NCBI GenBank assembly: GCA_910577925.1
Contig: CAJTOI010000012.1
Coordinates: 34,916 to 98,915, forward strand
DNA from: an uncultured Roseburia sp.
GTDB lineage: Bacteria > Bacillota > Clostridia > Lachnospirales > Lachnospiraceae
DNA length: 64,000 nucleotides
Direction of reading: 5' to 3'
Position numbers and translations under genes: made by a program. Position 1 is the first letter of the stretch, and the number at the start of each line of letters is the position of its first letter. The notes under the pieces were generated by a model. The model saw only the letters and a program-made list of their open reading frames with translations. It searched no databases and was not told where the DNA came from. Below, in pieces: positions 6,760 through 14,119 of the stretch.

Positions 6760-8502
6760 ATGAAAAAGTTACATACGTATATCGGACGTTACTGGTATGG
6801 ATATCTGTTTGCCGTTTTCTGTATGGTGGCGTCGATCGTGCTGGATATGGTTTATCCGATGATCACGGAACATATTGTGGATGATGTTATGATTGACGGA
6901 AAAGCGGAACTTCTGACAGGTCTTCTGGTCGGAATCGCGCTGGTCGGAATCGGCCGGAGCGTGTTCGGCTACTGTACGGAGTTTTCGTTTGATGTAATCT
7001 CGGCGAAAATCGGAACCGAGATGCGAAAGGATCTGTTTGACCATATCCAGACGCTTTCGATGAATTATTTTGACAATACGAATACGGGGGAGCTGATGGC
7101 CCGCGTAAAGGATGATATCGATAAGGTCTGGAACGCAATGGGCTATGTCGGGATGCTGGTGATCAATCTGGTGATTCATGTATCGTTTGTGCTTTACTGC
7201 ATGTTTACGCGCAGCGCAAAATTGGCTCTGATACCGCTTTTCACAATGATGATCTGCGGGATTACGGCCATTGTGATGGAGCGGAAGTTAGACAAAGTTT
7301 ATGAGGATATCAGCGAGGAGAATGCGGTTCTGACGACCGTGGCGGAGGAGAATCTTGCAGGGGTACGGACGGTCAAGGCGTTTGCGAGGGAAAAGCACGA
7401 GATTGCAAAGTTTTTGTCGCACAACAAACGTTACTATGAGCTGAATATCGCGCAGTCAAAGACGCTCGTGCGCTATTATCCGCTGTTTCAGTTCGTGGGA
7501 AAGGCGCTTCCGGTCTGTACCGCGGTGCTTGGCGGAGCGCTCGTGATGAAAGGGGAGATGACGCTGGGTGTGCTGGTGGCGTTTGTCGAGTACAGCAGAA
7601 ACTGTACCTGGCCGATGGAGATGCTCGGATGGCTCGCAAACGACGTGTCCGCAGCCGTGGCATCTTACCGGAAAATACAAAAGATTTACGGGGAGAGGGC
7701 GGCGATCACCGACTGCGAAGAGCCTGTGACGCTCCCGGAAGTAAAGGGCGATATCCGCTTTGAGCATGTGGATTTTTCGCTGGGGGGAAAGGAGATTCTT
7801 GCGGATGTGAGCTTTGTGCTTCCGGCAGGGAAAACGCTTGGAATTATGGGCGCGACCGGTTCCGGAAAATCCTCGCTGATCAATCTCTTGCAGCGCTTTT
7901 ACGACGTGAGCGCGGGAACCGTTTTCGTGGACGGCGTGGATGTGAAAAAACTATCGCTGCGTCAGCTGCGCAGCAGTATTTCGGTAGTGCTGCAGGACGT
8001 GTTCCTGTTTTCCGATACCATCGAGGAAAATATCAGGATGGGACAGCGGAACAGAATGAAGCCGGATACGGTGCGTCTGGCGGCCGAGCGGGCGCAGGCG
8101 AAGGGATTTATCGAGAAGATGGAAGAGCAGTATGAGACGGTCATTGGCGAGCGCGGCGTCGGCCTTTCCGGCGGGCAGAAGCAGCGCATCAGCATTGCGA
8201 GGGCGCTCGCAAAGCACAGTCCCATACTGGTGTTCGATGACTCGACCTCGGCGCTCGACATGGAGACAGAGCGGGAAATTCAAAAGACGCTTAACGCGTT
8301 GGAGGGGACAACGAAAATCATAATCGCCCACCGTATCTCCGCGGTGCGCCGCGCGGATGAAATCATCTATCTGGCGGACGGGAAAATCGCGGAGCGCGGA
8401 ACGCACGAGGAACTGCTGGCAAAGAAAGGACTGTACTACGCCACTTATCTGGCGCAGTACGGAGAAGTGGGAGGTAACTATGGCTGTCAATTCGTTTCGT
8501 GA
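6760..8502 (+). CDS. ABC exporter half-transporter with degenerate Walker B (BmrC-like)
   Basis: This 580-residue type IV ABC exporter has six N-terminal membrane helices (about residues 15-300) and a C-terminal ATPase. Walker A is GATGSGKS near 365, the signature LSGGQKQR near 470, and Walker B is ILVFDDST, with Asp494 where a catalytic Glu is expected. That substitution marks the non-catalytic half of heterodimeric multidrug exporters. ATG 6760 follows AAGGAGG; a frame extension upstream runs through the terminator and is not used. The 3' end overlaps the partner gene by 23 bp, implying translational coupling. The substrate is unknown. Confidence 0.93.
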   Translation: MKKLHTYIGRYWYGYLFAVFCMVASIVLDMVYPMITEHIVDDVMIDGKAELLTGLLVGIALVGIGRSVFGYCTEFSFDVISAKIGTEMRKDLFDHIQTLSMNYFDNTNTGELMARVKDDIDKVWNAMGYVGMLVINLVIHVSFVLYCMFTRSAKLALIPLFTMMICGITAIVMERKLDKVYEDISEENAVLTTVAEENLAGVRTVKAFAREKHEIAKFLSHNKRYYELNIAQSKTLVRYYPLFQFVGKALPVCTAVLGGALVMKGEMTLGVLVAFVEYSRNCTWPMEMLGWLANDVSAAVASYRKIQKIYGERAAITDCEEPVTLPEVKGDIRFEHVDFSLGGKEILADVSFVLPAGKTLGIMGATGSGKSSLINLLQRFYDVSAGTVFVDGVDVKKLSLRQLRSSISVVLQDVFLFSDTIEENIRMGQRNRMKPDTVRLAAERAQAKGFIEKMEEQYETVIGERGVGLSGGQKQRISIARALAKHSPILVFDDSTSALDMETEREIQKTLNALEGTTKIIIAHRISAVRRADEIIYLADGKIAERGTHEELLAKKGLYYATYLAQYGEVGGNYGCQFVS

Positions 8503-10270
8503 AGACGAATTTATGGAAAACACGGACAAAAAGAAAATATTCCGGCGGCTGTTTTCCTATCTGATGGAGTATAAAGGAATATTGATTGCGGTACTGTTAT
8601 GTATGGGTGTGACCGTTGCGATATCGTTAGTGAATCCGCTGATTATCGAGGAGGCGATCGACACTTATATCGCGGGCGGTGATTTCCCGGGGCTGATGAA
8701 GCTGGGAGCGTTTGCGCTTGCGCTGAATGTTTTCTTTATCGTGATGGTAAAGATCCGCATGTATGTGATGGCGGTGGTCTCAAACAAGATTCTGCTGCGC
8801 ATCCGTCAGGATCTGTATGAGCATATCCAGACATTGTCGTTTGCTTTTTTTGACAGCAGACCGACGGGGAAGATTCTTGCCCGTATTATCGGGGACGTCA
8901 ATTCCTTAAAAGATGTGCTGGTAAATACGGTGACGACGCTTGTTCCCGAGCTTGTCACGGTCGCCGGGGTCGTTGTGATCATGGTGGTAAAGGACTGGCG
9001 GCTTGCGCTCGCGTCTCTTTCCACGCTTCCGCTGATGATCGCGGGCATCTGGTTTGTGCAGACAAAGTCGCACAGGCGCTGGCAGATTTTCCGTAAGAAA
9101 TCTTCGAATCTGAATGCCTATGTGCACGAGGATATCGCAGGGATGAATGTGGTGCAGAGCTTTGGCGCGGAGGAGGAGACGCGGGAAATCTTCGGAAACC
9201 TTGCGGCCGAGCACCGGGATTCTTTCCGCGATGCGGTCATTTATGCGGATCTGTTCGGGCCGGTCGTTGATTTTTGCTGGGGCATCGGTGCGATGATGAT
9301 GTATCTGATCGGCATACGCGTGCTCGGAGTGGAGACCGTGAGCGTCGGGATGCTCGTGGCTTTCGGAACTTATATCAATATGTTCTGGACGCCGATCATG
9401 AATCTCAGCAATTTCTACAACAATCTGGTGACAAACCTGACGGCGGCCGAGCGGATTTTTGATATCCTGGACACGGAGCCGGACATTGTGGATGCGGCGG
9501 ATGTGGCCAAGCTGCCGGAGGTGAAAGGCGAGGTGGAATTTTCGCATGTGAGCTTTACCTATGACAGAGGCACGCCGGCGGAGACAAAGGTGCTTTGTGA
9601 CGTCAGCTTTTCGGTAAAGCCGGGAGAGACGATCGCGCTGGTCGGTCCTACCGGCGCGGGAAAGACGACGATTGTCAATCTGATCAGCCGCTTTTACGAC
9701 ATCGAGGAGGGAACGATCTCGGTGGACGGGTATGATCTGACAAGGATATCCATCGAGAGTTTGCGGCAGCAGATGGGCGTGATGACGCAGGACAATTTTA
9801 TTTTCCACGGAACCGTGCGCGACAATATTTTATACGGAAAGCTGGATGCGACCGAGGAGGAGATGATCGCCGCGGCGACCGCGGTCAACGCGCATGACTT
9901 TATCATGAAAATGGAAAAGGGCTACGACACGGAGTTAAAAGAGCACGGTGCGGGACTCTCCATCGGGCAGCGGCAGCTGATTGCGTTTGCCCGCACGATG
10001 GTTTCGATGCCGAAAATTTTGATACTCGACGAGGCGACCTCGAGTATCGACACGCACACGGAGATACTGGTGCAGAAAGGCATCGAGGCGCTGCTCTCGG
10101 GCAGAACCAGCTTTGTCATCGCCCACAGGCTTTCGACGATACAAAACGCCGACCGGATCTTCGTCATCGACAACGGCGGAATCTTAGAGCAGGGAAGCCC
10201 CGCTGAGCTGATGAAAAAACAGGGCGCCTACTACAACCTATACATGGCACAATTTGCGGGAATACAATGA
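8480..10270 (+). CDS. ABC exporter half-transporter, catalytic half (BmrD-like)
   Basis: The 596-residue partner of the preceding gene has the same membrane-ATPase layout. Walker A is GPTGAGKT near 389, and Walker B ILILDEAT carries the catalytic Glu518. Its signature is LSIGQ (493-497) rather than LSGGQ. In the heterodimer this odd signature faces the Asp494 site of the partner, so one ATP site is degenerate and one competent, as in BmrCD and TM287/288. ATG 8480 follows GGGAGG and lies inside the upstream gene. No signal for a specific substrate is visible; drug or peptide export is the family role. Confidence 0.93.
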   Translation: MAVNSFREDEFMENTDKKKIFRRLFSYLMEYKGILIAVLLCMGVTVAISLVNPLIIEEAIDTYIAGGDFPGLMKLGAFALALNVFFIVMVKIRMYVMAVVSNKILLRIRQDLYEHIQTLSFAFFDSRPTGKILARIIGDVNSLKDVLVNTVTTLVPELVTVAGVVVIMVVKDWRLALASLSTLPLMIAGIWFVQTKSHRRWQIFRKKSSNLNAYVHEDIAGMNVVQSFGAEEETREIFGNLAAEHRDSFRDAVIYADLFGPVVDFCWGIGAMMMYLIGIRVLGVETVSVGMLVAFGTYINMFWTPIMNLSNFYNNLVTNLTAAERIFDILDTEPDIVDAADVAKLPEVKGEVEFSHVSFTYDRGTPAETKVLCDVSFSVKPGETIALVGPTGAGKTTIVNLISRFYDIEEGTISVDGYDLTRISIESLRQQMGVMTQDNFIFHGTVRDNILYGKLDATEEEMIAAATAVNAHDFIMKMEKGYDTELKEHGAGLSIGQRQLIAFARTMVSMPKILILDEATSSIDTHTEILVQKGIEALLSGRTSFVIAHRLSTIQNADRIFVIDNGGILEQGSPAELMKKQGAYYNLYMAQFAGIQ

Positions 10271-10392
10271 GGCGGGGCAGACGAATCCCGGACAGATTTT
10301 GTCATGCTTGCATGTAAAAAATCTGTCTGGGGTTTGTCAGGTCGGACGAATGTCCGCGAGTCCGGGAGCGAAGCTCACGGACATGCCCCGCC
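10271..10392 (+). promoter_or_regulatory. multibranched structured element upstream of tandem GNAT gene
   Basis: The 122 bp after the ABC stop fold as a closed multiloop. The closing stem is GGCGGGGCA (10271-10279) with TGCCCCGCC (10384-10392), a perfect 9-bp pair. Inside are a 14-bp stem (10287-10300/10318-10331, one G-U) capped by CATGC/GCATG, a small GGAC/GTCC hairpin near 10343-10354, and GTCCG..AGC/GCT..CGGAC at 10360-10382. It ends just before the GGAGG preceding the GNAT start. It could be a cis-regulatory RNA, a terminator-like structure or a dispersed repeat. Confidence 0.5.
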
Positions 10393-10415
10393 GGAGGAAA
10401 GAAAGGAAACATATC

Positions 10416-11501
10416 ATGGATATTCTCATACGCAAAGAACGGGAATCGGATTATTATGCGTCGGAGCTTGTGACAAAGCGCGCATTCTGGAACAAGTACA
10501 ATCCCGGCTGCAGCGAGCACTATCTGGTGCACCGGCTGCGGGAAGACGCGGCTTATCTGCCGGAACTTGGCCGGGTCGCGGAGGCGGACGGAAAGGTCGT
10601 GGGGCTGATTATGTACTCCAAAGCAGTGTTAAAGCGTCCGGCCAAGACAGAGACGGCGGAGACGCCTGCGCACAAGCCGGAGGAGATACCGATTCTGTGT
10701 TTCGGGCCGCTCTGCGTGGACCCGGATTATCAGGGAAAGGGAATCGGCGGAGCGCTGATTGCGGAGACAAAGAAGCTTGCGGCGGAAGCGGGATATGCGG
10801 GGATTGTGATTTTCGGGGAGCCCGATTACTATCCGCGGCACGGATTTCGGACCTGCGATACTTGGGGGATTACGACGGCGGACGGGAAAAATTTCGACGC
10901 ATTTATGGGATGTGAGCTGACCCCGGGAGGCTTAAACTATCCCGGAGCCGGATTTTATGAGGCGAAAGTGTTTGAAAATCTTCCCGAAGCAGAGATCGAG
11001 GCGTACGATAAGCAATTTCCGCAGATGCCCAAATTAAGACTCCCCGGACAGTGGGGGAATAAAATGCAGTACTGCGTGATGACGGAGGAGGACATCCGGC
11101 GGGTGATTCCCCTTTACATGGAACAATACAATGAGTATGACGGCGGTACATGGACCGAAGCGGCTGTCTATAAGCGCATCCACCAGGTGTGGAGCAGAGA
11201 GGATTCTCTCTGTCTGCTGCTGGAAGAAGAGGGAGAAATCCTCGGATTTGCGATGGGAAGTATGGAGCAGTATGACGACTGTGCGGCCTATGATTTGATA
11301 GAAATTGTGATTGCACACGCGCATCAGAGGAAGGGACTCGGGACCGCATTCTTGAGGGAACTGGAAAAGCGCGTCAAAAAAATGGGCGCTTCATTGGTGC
11401 AGCTGTCTGCAGTAAATGACAGGATGCACGAGGTATTTTATGGGAAATTGCAATACAAAGATGCAGACAGCTTAAAGATAAAGACAAAATGGCTGCGGTA
11501 A
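10416..11501 (+). CDS. tandem two-domain GNAT acetyltransferase
   Basis: The 361-residue protein carries two GNAT folds. The N-terminal one shows the acetyl-CoA loop CVDPDYQGKGIGGALI (near residues 100-115) and GEPDYYPRHGF, the latter common in small-molecule N-acetyltransferases. The C-terminal one, from about residue 210, shows IAHAHQRKGLGTAFL and ends VFYGKLQYKDADSLKIKTK. Both have R/QxxGxG/A-type motifs, so both could bind acetyl-CoA. ATG 10416 follows AAAGGAA; the frame extension upstream runs through the structured element and is discarded. A remnant of a paralogue's 3' end occurs at 12.9 kb. The substrate is unknown. Confidence 0.85.
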   Translation: MDILIRKERESDYYASELVTKRAFWNKYNPGCSEHYLVHRLREDAAYLPELGRVAEADGKVVGLIMYSKAVLKRPAKTETAETPAHKPEEIPILCFGPLCVDPDYQGKGIGGALIAETKKLAAEAGYAGIVIFGEPDYYPRHGFRTCDTWGITTADGKNFDAFMGCELTPGGLNYPGAGFYEAKVFENLPEAEIEAYDKQFPQMPKLRLPGQWGNKMQYCVMTEEDIRRVIPLYMEQYNEYDGGTWTEAAVYKRIHQVWSREDSLCLLLEEEGEILGFAMGSMEQYDDCAAYDLIEIVIAHAHQRKGLGTAFLRELEKRVKKMGASLVQLSAVNDRMHEVFYGKLQYKDADSLKIKTKWLR

Positions 11502-11542
11502 AATGCGGCAGGCATGCGGATTGCAGCGAAGATGGAGGGATT

Positions 11543-12010
11543 ATGAATCAGATGATACGCATTGCAGACCATCCGGAGTATGCCGCCGGAGCGTCTCTTT
11601 GGTTTCACGCGAAATGGGGCGTGCCGCTTGCGGCCTACGAGGAGAGTATGGCAGAGTGCATCCGGCAGAAAAATAAAATACCGCAGTGGTACATTGTGCG
11701 CGATGATGCGGGAAATATCATCGCGGGGGCAGGCATTATAGAAAATGATTTTCATGACCGAAAGGATCTTGCTCCGAACCTGTGCGCACTGTTTGTGGAA
11801 GAAGCGCACCGCGGTCAGGGGCTTGCAAGGCGGCTTCTTGACTTTGCGAGAGCGGAGACGGCCGAAATGGGTTATGAGACGTTGTATCTGATTACGACGC
11901 ATACGGAGTTTTACGAGCGGTGCGGCTGGAATTATCTTACGACGGTAAATGAGGACGAGGGGACAACAGCCCGGATGTATGCGGCGTCTGCGGCAGAGAA
12001 AAACGCCTGA
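11543..12010 (+). CDS. GNAT family N-acetyltransferase
   Basis: This 155-residue GNAT protein has ALFVEEAHRGQGLARRLLDFA as the acetyl-CoA binding segment and YLITTHTEFYERCGW near the end, typical of phosphinothricin/RimI-like family members. ATG 11543 follows GATGGAGGG with good spacing. It is 41 bp after the tandem GNAT gene and probably co-transcribed. Its last 25 codons are duplicated at 13965-14043. The substrate is not predictable. Confidence 0.85.
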   Translation: MNQMIRIADHPEYAAGASLWFHAKWGVPLAAYEESMAECIRQKNKIPQWYIVRDDAGNIIAGAGIIENDFHDRKDLAPNLCALFVEEAHRGQGLARRLLDFARAETAEMGYETLYLITTHTEFYERCGWNYLTTVNEDEGTTARMYAASAAEKNA

Positions 12011-12055
12011 AAACGGAGACCTCGGGACGTTCGGTATGACAGGAGAAGAGGGGGC

Positions 12056-12243
12056 TGTTGCAAAATAGATGAGTAATCATTTATGGAGCAATGGCTCCAT
12101 TTTTATGTCAAAAAATAGAAAAGCAGGATCCGAAGAACCTGCCATTCATGGTATAATAAAATATGCCTAATAAATTAAAATACCATAAAGATTAAAAAAT
12201 TCAGAAAGAATCAGCAAAACTGAAAAAATATTTTGATATGTAA
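12056..12243. other. junction of inserted low-GC segment, possible insertion-sequence relic
   Basis: At the point where the sequence departs from the duplicated GNAT 3' flank it reads GGGGGCTGTTGCAAAAT, resembling the terminal repeat of several Firmicutes insertion sequences, and then becomes AT-rich. A 10-codon frame at 12163 (MPNKLKYHKD then stop) looks like a transposase N-terminal remnant. No transposase gene or second terminal repeat is visible, so the IS reading is weak. Confidence 0.3.
12083..12104 (+). terminator. short rho-independent terminator
   Basis: ATGGAGC (12083-12089), loop AATG, GCTCCAT (12094-12100), then TTTT. It would end the GNAT transcription unit on the left side of the insert. 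Confidence 0.65.
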
Positions 12244-12864
12244 ATGAAATATAAATTTACGGACAGGCAGGTGGATAGCATGACAGGGCGCGAAATTTTT
12301 GCCGCAGATGAAAAATTTATTATATGTAATATATCCGATACGGATAGAAATGATTATATAGAACTACATAGACAACTGAATGGGGAAGCATCATTATATT
12401 TGAATCCGATATCAAAAGATATGATGTGGGAACAGATCTTAAATGATGCGGATAGTGTTTTTTCACTGTTTACAGTAAAAGGGGATTATTGTGGAAGCAT
12501 AGAATTACAGCAGCCGAATAGCAATACACCTGAAATAGGAATTGATTTATTGAAAAATAAAAGAAATCAAGGAATTGCACCAAAGGCAATTCGGCTATTC
12601 GCCAGACAAGTATGTGAGCTTAGAAAAGTCGATTATTTTCTGATTCGTATTTCCTCAAATAATTTGCATAGTAAATATGTGTTTGAAAAGATGGGGGCTG
12701 TTAAAATTGGAGAAGAGGAAACCGATTTTTCAAAATTTGTAGAAAGATTCAGAGAAACTGCTGAAAAAGAGGGACAGGATTTGGAGAAGCTCAGGCATTT
12801 GTTTGGAGATAGCGTAGATGAAAAAGTGCATCGCTACAGGCTAAATTTGAATGCTTTTTTATGA
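12244..12864 (+). CDS. GNAT family N-acetyltransferase, AT-rich
   Basis: About 206 residues with GNAT features: PEIGIDLLKNKRNQGIAPKA is the acetyl-CoA loop and NNLHSKYVFEKMGA the C-terminal strand/helix seen in RimJ/RimL-like members. Base composition is clearly more AT-rich than the flanking genes, with many AAA/ATA/TTT codons, suggesting recent acquisition. The start is uncertain: ATG 12244 lacks a ribosome site, while ATG 12280 follows AGGTGG. The substrate is unknown. Confidence 0.75.
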   Translation: MKYKFTDRQVDSMTGREIFAADEKFIICNISDTDRNDYIELHRQLNGEASLYLNPISKDMMWEQILNDADSVFSLFTVKGDYCGSIELQQPNSNTPEIGIDLLKNKRNQGIAPKAIRLFARQVCELRKVDYFLIRISSNNLHSKYVFEKMGAVKIGEEETDFSKFVERFRETAEKEGQDLEKLRHLFGDSVDEKVHRYRLNLNAFL

Positions 12865-12907
12865 GATATATTGTTTTAATAGTCGCTCCCGTACAGCTTG
12901 GACGGGC

Positions 12908-12967
12908 ATATTTTACGGGAAGATGAAGTACACAGACAGGGAGCTTTTAAAGATAAAGACAAAATGA
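12908..12967 (+). pseudogene. 3' remnant of a tandem-GNAT paralogue
   Basis: Translation of this stretch gives IFYGKMKYTDRELLKIKTK then stop, aligning with the end of the tandem GNAT protein (VFYGKLQYKDADSLKIKTK). No matching upstream part is present. The following 200 bp to the next gene hold no recognisable gene. Confidence 0.7.
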
Positions 12968-13175
12968 CTGTAGACAGGAGCAGAATGCAGCTTGTTTGTG
13001 GGAGAGATTGAAGTAACAGCCTGCAAAGAATACCGGAAATTTAGGGATAGGCAGGCCGGGAGAAATAGAGTAAGATGTATTTACAGAGAAAAGCTTGGGA
13101 AACGGATACTCTTGGTGAAACAACGGTCAAATTATGTCAAAATGAAGCATAGCCGATCTGGAAGGGAGGGAAATT

Positions 13176-13511
13176 ATGCCGGATACAGTAAAAGATATTA
13201 TATATCAATTCTCACAGCAGATGAAGAATGTGTTTGGTCCACATTTAGTAAAGGTTATTGTTTATGGTTCTTACGCGAGAGATGATTATAAATGTAATTC
13301 AGATGTGGATGTGATGATTCTGGTTGATTTGCCGGAGTCGGAGATAAAAAAAATGGAGAATGATGTTTATGACATTGCATTTGAAATTGAAATAAGCACA
13401 GGCATAGATATTTCTCCAATTCTCAAGAGTGAGGCTCAATATGAATATTGGGCAGACGTATTGCCATTTTATAGAAGTGTGCGGGAGGAAGGTGTGGTTG
13501 TCAGTGGATAA
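13176..13511 (+). CDS. MNT-type nucleotidyltransferase domain protein
   Basis: The 111-residue protein carries the minimal nucleotidyltransferase motif GSYARDDYKCNSDVDVMILV (about residues 35-54), matching the hG[GS]x9-13Dh[DE]h pattern with both acidic residues present. It starts at ATG 13176 after GGAAGGGAGGG. Its stop overlaps the likely TTG start of the HEPN gene, the standard MNT/HEPN two-gene arrangement. In such toxin-antitoxin pairs the MNT protein modifies and silences the HEPN RNase. AT-rich composition supports acquisition. Confidence 0.85.
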   Translation: MPDTVKDIIYQFSQQMKNVFGPHLVKVIVYGSYARDDYKCNSDVDVMILVDLPESEIKKMENDVYDIAFEIEISTGIDISPILKSEAQYEYWADVLPFYRSVREEGVVVSG

Positions 13512-13908
13512 TAATAAGGCTGTAGATTTGTGTATATATCGTATGAATCATGCAACTGAGACATTAGATACCGCTAAGCTATGTATGGAACATAAACGCT
13601 ATAAAGATGCCATTAATCGCTGTTATTATGCGGCATTTTATGCCGTAAAAGCGGTACTTGCATTAGAAGGAACTGATTTTAAGCGTCATAAGGATGTGGT
13701 CGCATATTTTAATCAGAATTATGTTGCAACAAATGTTTTTAACAGGGAAACAGGAAAGCGTTTGGGCAGATGAAAGAGAAAACGGGAAACCAGTGATTAT
13801 GACGATTTTTATGTGGTCTCATATGATGAGGCACAGGAACAGTATGAAGCGGCAAAGCTGATTGTAAAAGATGTACAGAAATTTTTGAAAATAAAGCAAT
13901 TTTATTAG
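13498..13908 (+). pseudogene. HEPN domain protein interrupted by in-frame TGA
   Basis: A TTG at 13498 lies about 7 nt after GGAGGAAGG. The product has the HEPN helices RYKDAINRCYYAAFYAVKA and KRHKDVVAYF, then meets TGA at 13771-13773. Reading through in the same frame gives the normal C terminus (TSDYDDFYVVSYDEAQEQY ... FLKIKQFY) ending at TAG 13906-13908. The break is therefore a single nonsense codon, not a frameshift. A canonical RX4-6H catalytic motif is not obvious. The partner MNT gene is intact. A sequencing error is the other explanation. Confidence 0.75.
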
Positions 13909-13964
13909 GAAATTGCAATTTGAAACTGAGGAGAACAGTACGCATGAAAAATAAGGTGTGTATG

Positions 13965-14043
13965 TTATCTTACGACGGTAAATGAGGATGAAGGGACAAC
14001 AGCCCGGATGTATGCGGCGTCTGCGGCAGAGAAAAACGCCTGA
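13965..14043 (+). pseudogene. duplicated 3' end of the GNAT gene at 11543
   Basis: This encodes YLTTVNEDEGTTARMYAAS and AEKNA-stop, the same residues as the last 25 codons of the GNAT at 11543-12010, with only synonymous changes. The similarity continues about 40 bp past the stop into the terminator. No upstream part of the gene is present. The copy supports an ancestral duplication of the two-GNAT unit followed by loss and insertion. Confidence 0.85.
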
Positions 14044-14074
14044 AAACGGAGCTTCGGGCCGTCCGGTATGACAG

Positions 14075-14105
14075 AGGGGGCTGTGCGTAAAACGCACAGC
14101 CCCCT
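14075..14105. terminator. strong bidirectional terminator hairpin
   Basis: AGGGGGCTGTGCG (14075-14087), loop TAAAA, CGCACAGCCCCCT (14093-14105). It sits between the GNAT remnant on the plus strand and the end of the rubrerythrin fusion gene on the minus strand. Confidence 0.75.
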
Positions 14106-14119
14106 CCTTCGAACAGGTA

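Noticed and set aside
13771..13773. TGA in the HEPN gene as selenocysteine
   Set aside because: The site has no redox context or recognisable SECIS hairpin, and the surrounding HEPN family does not use Cys there.
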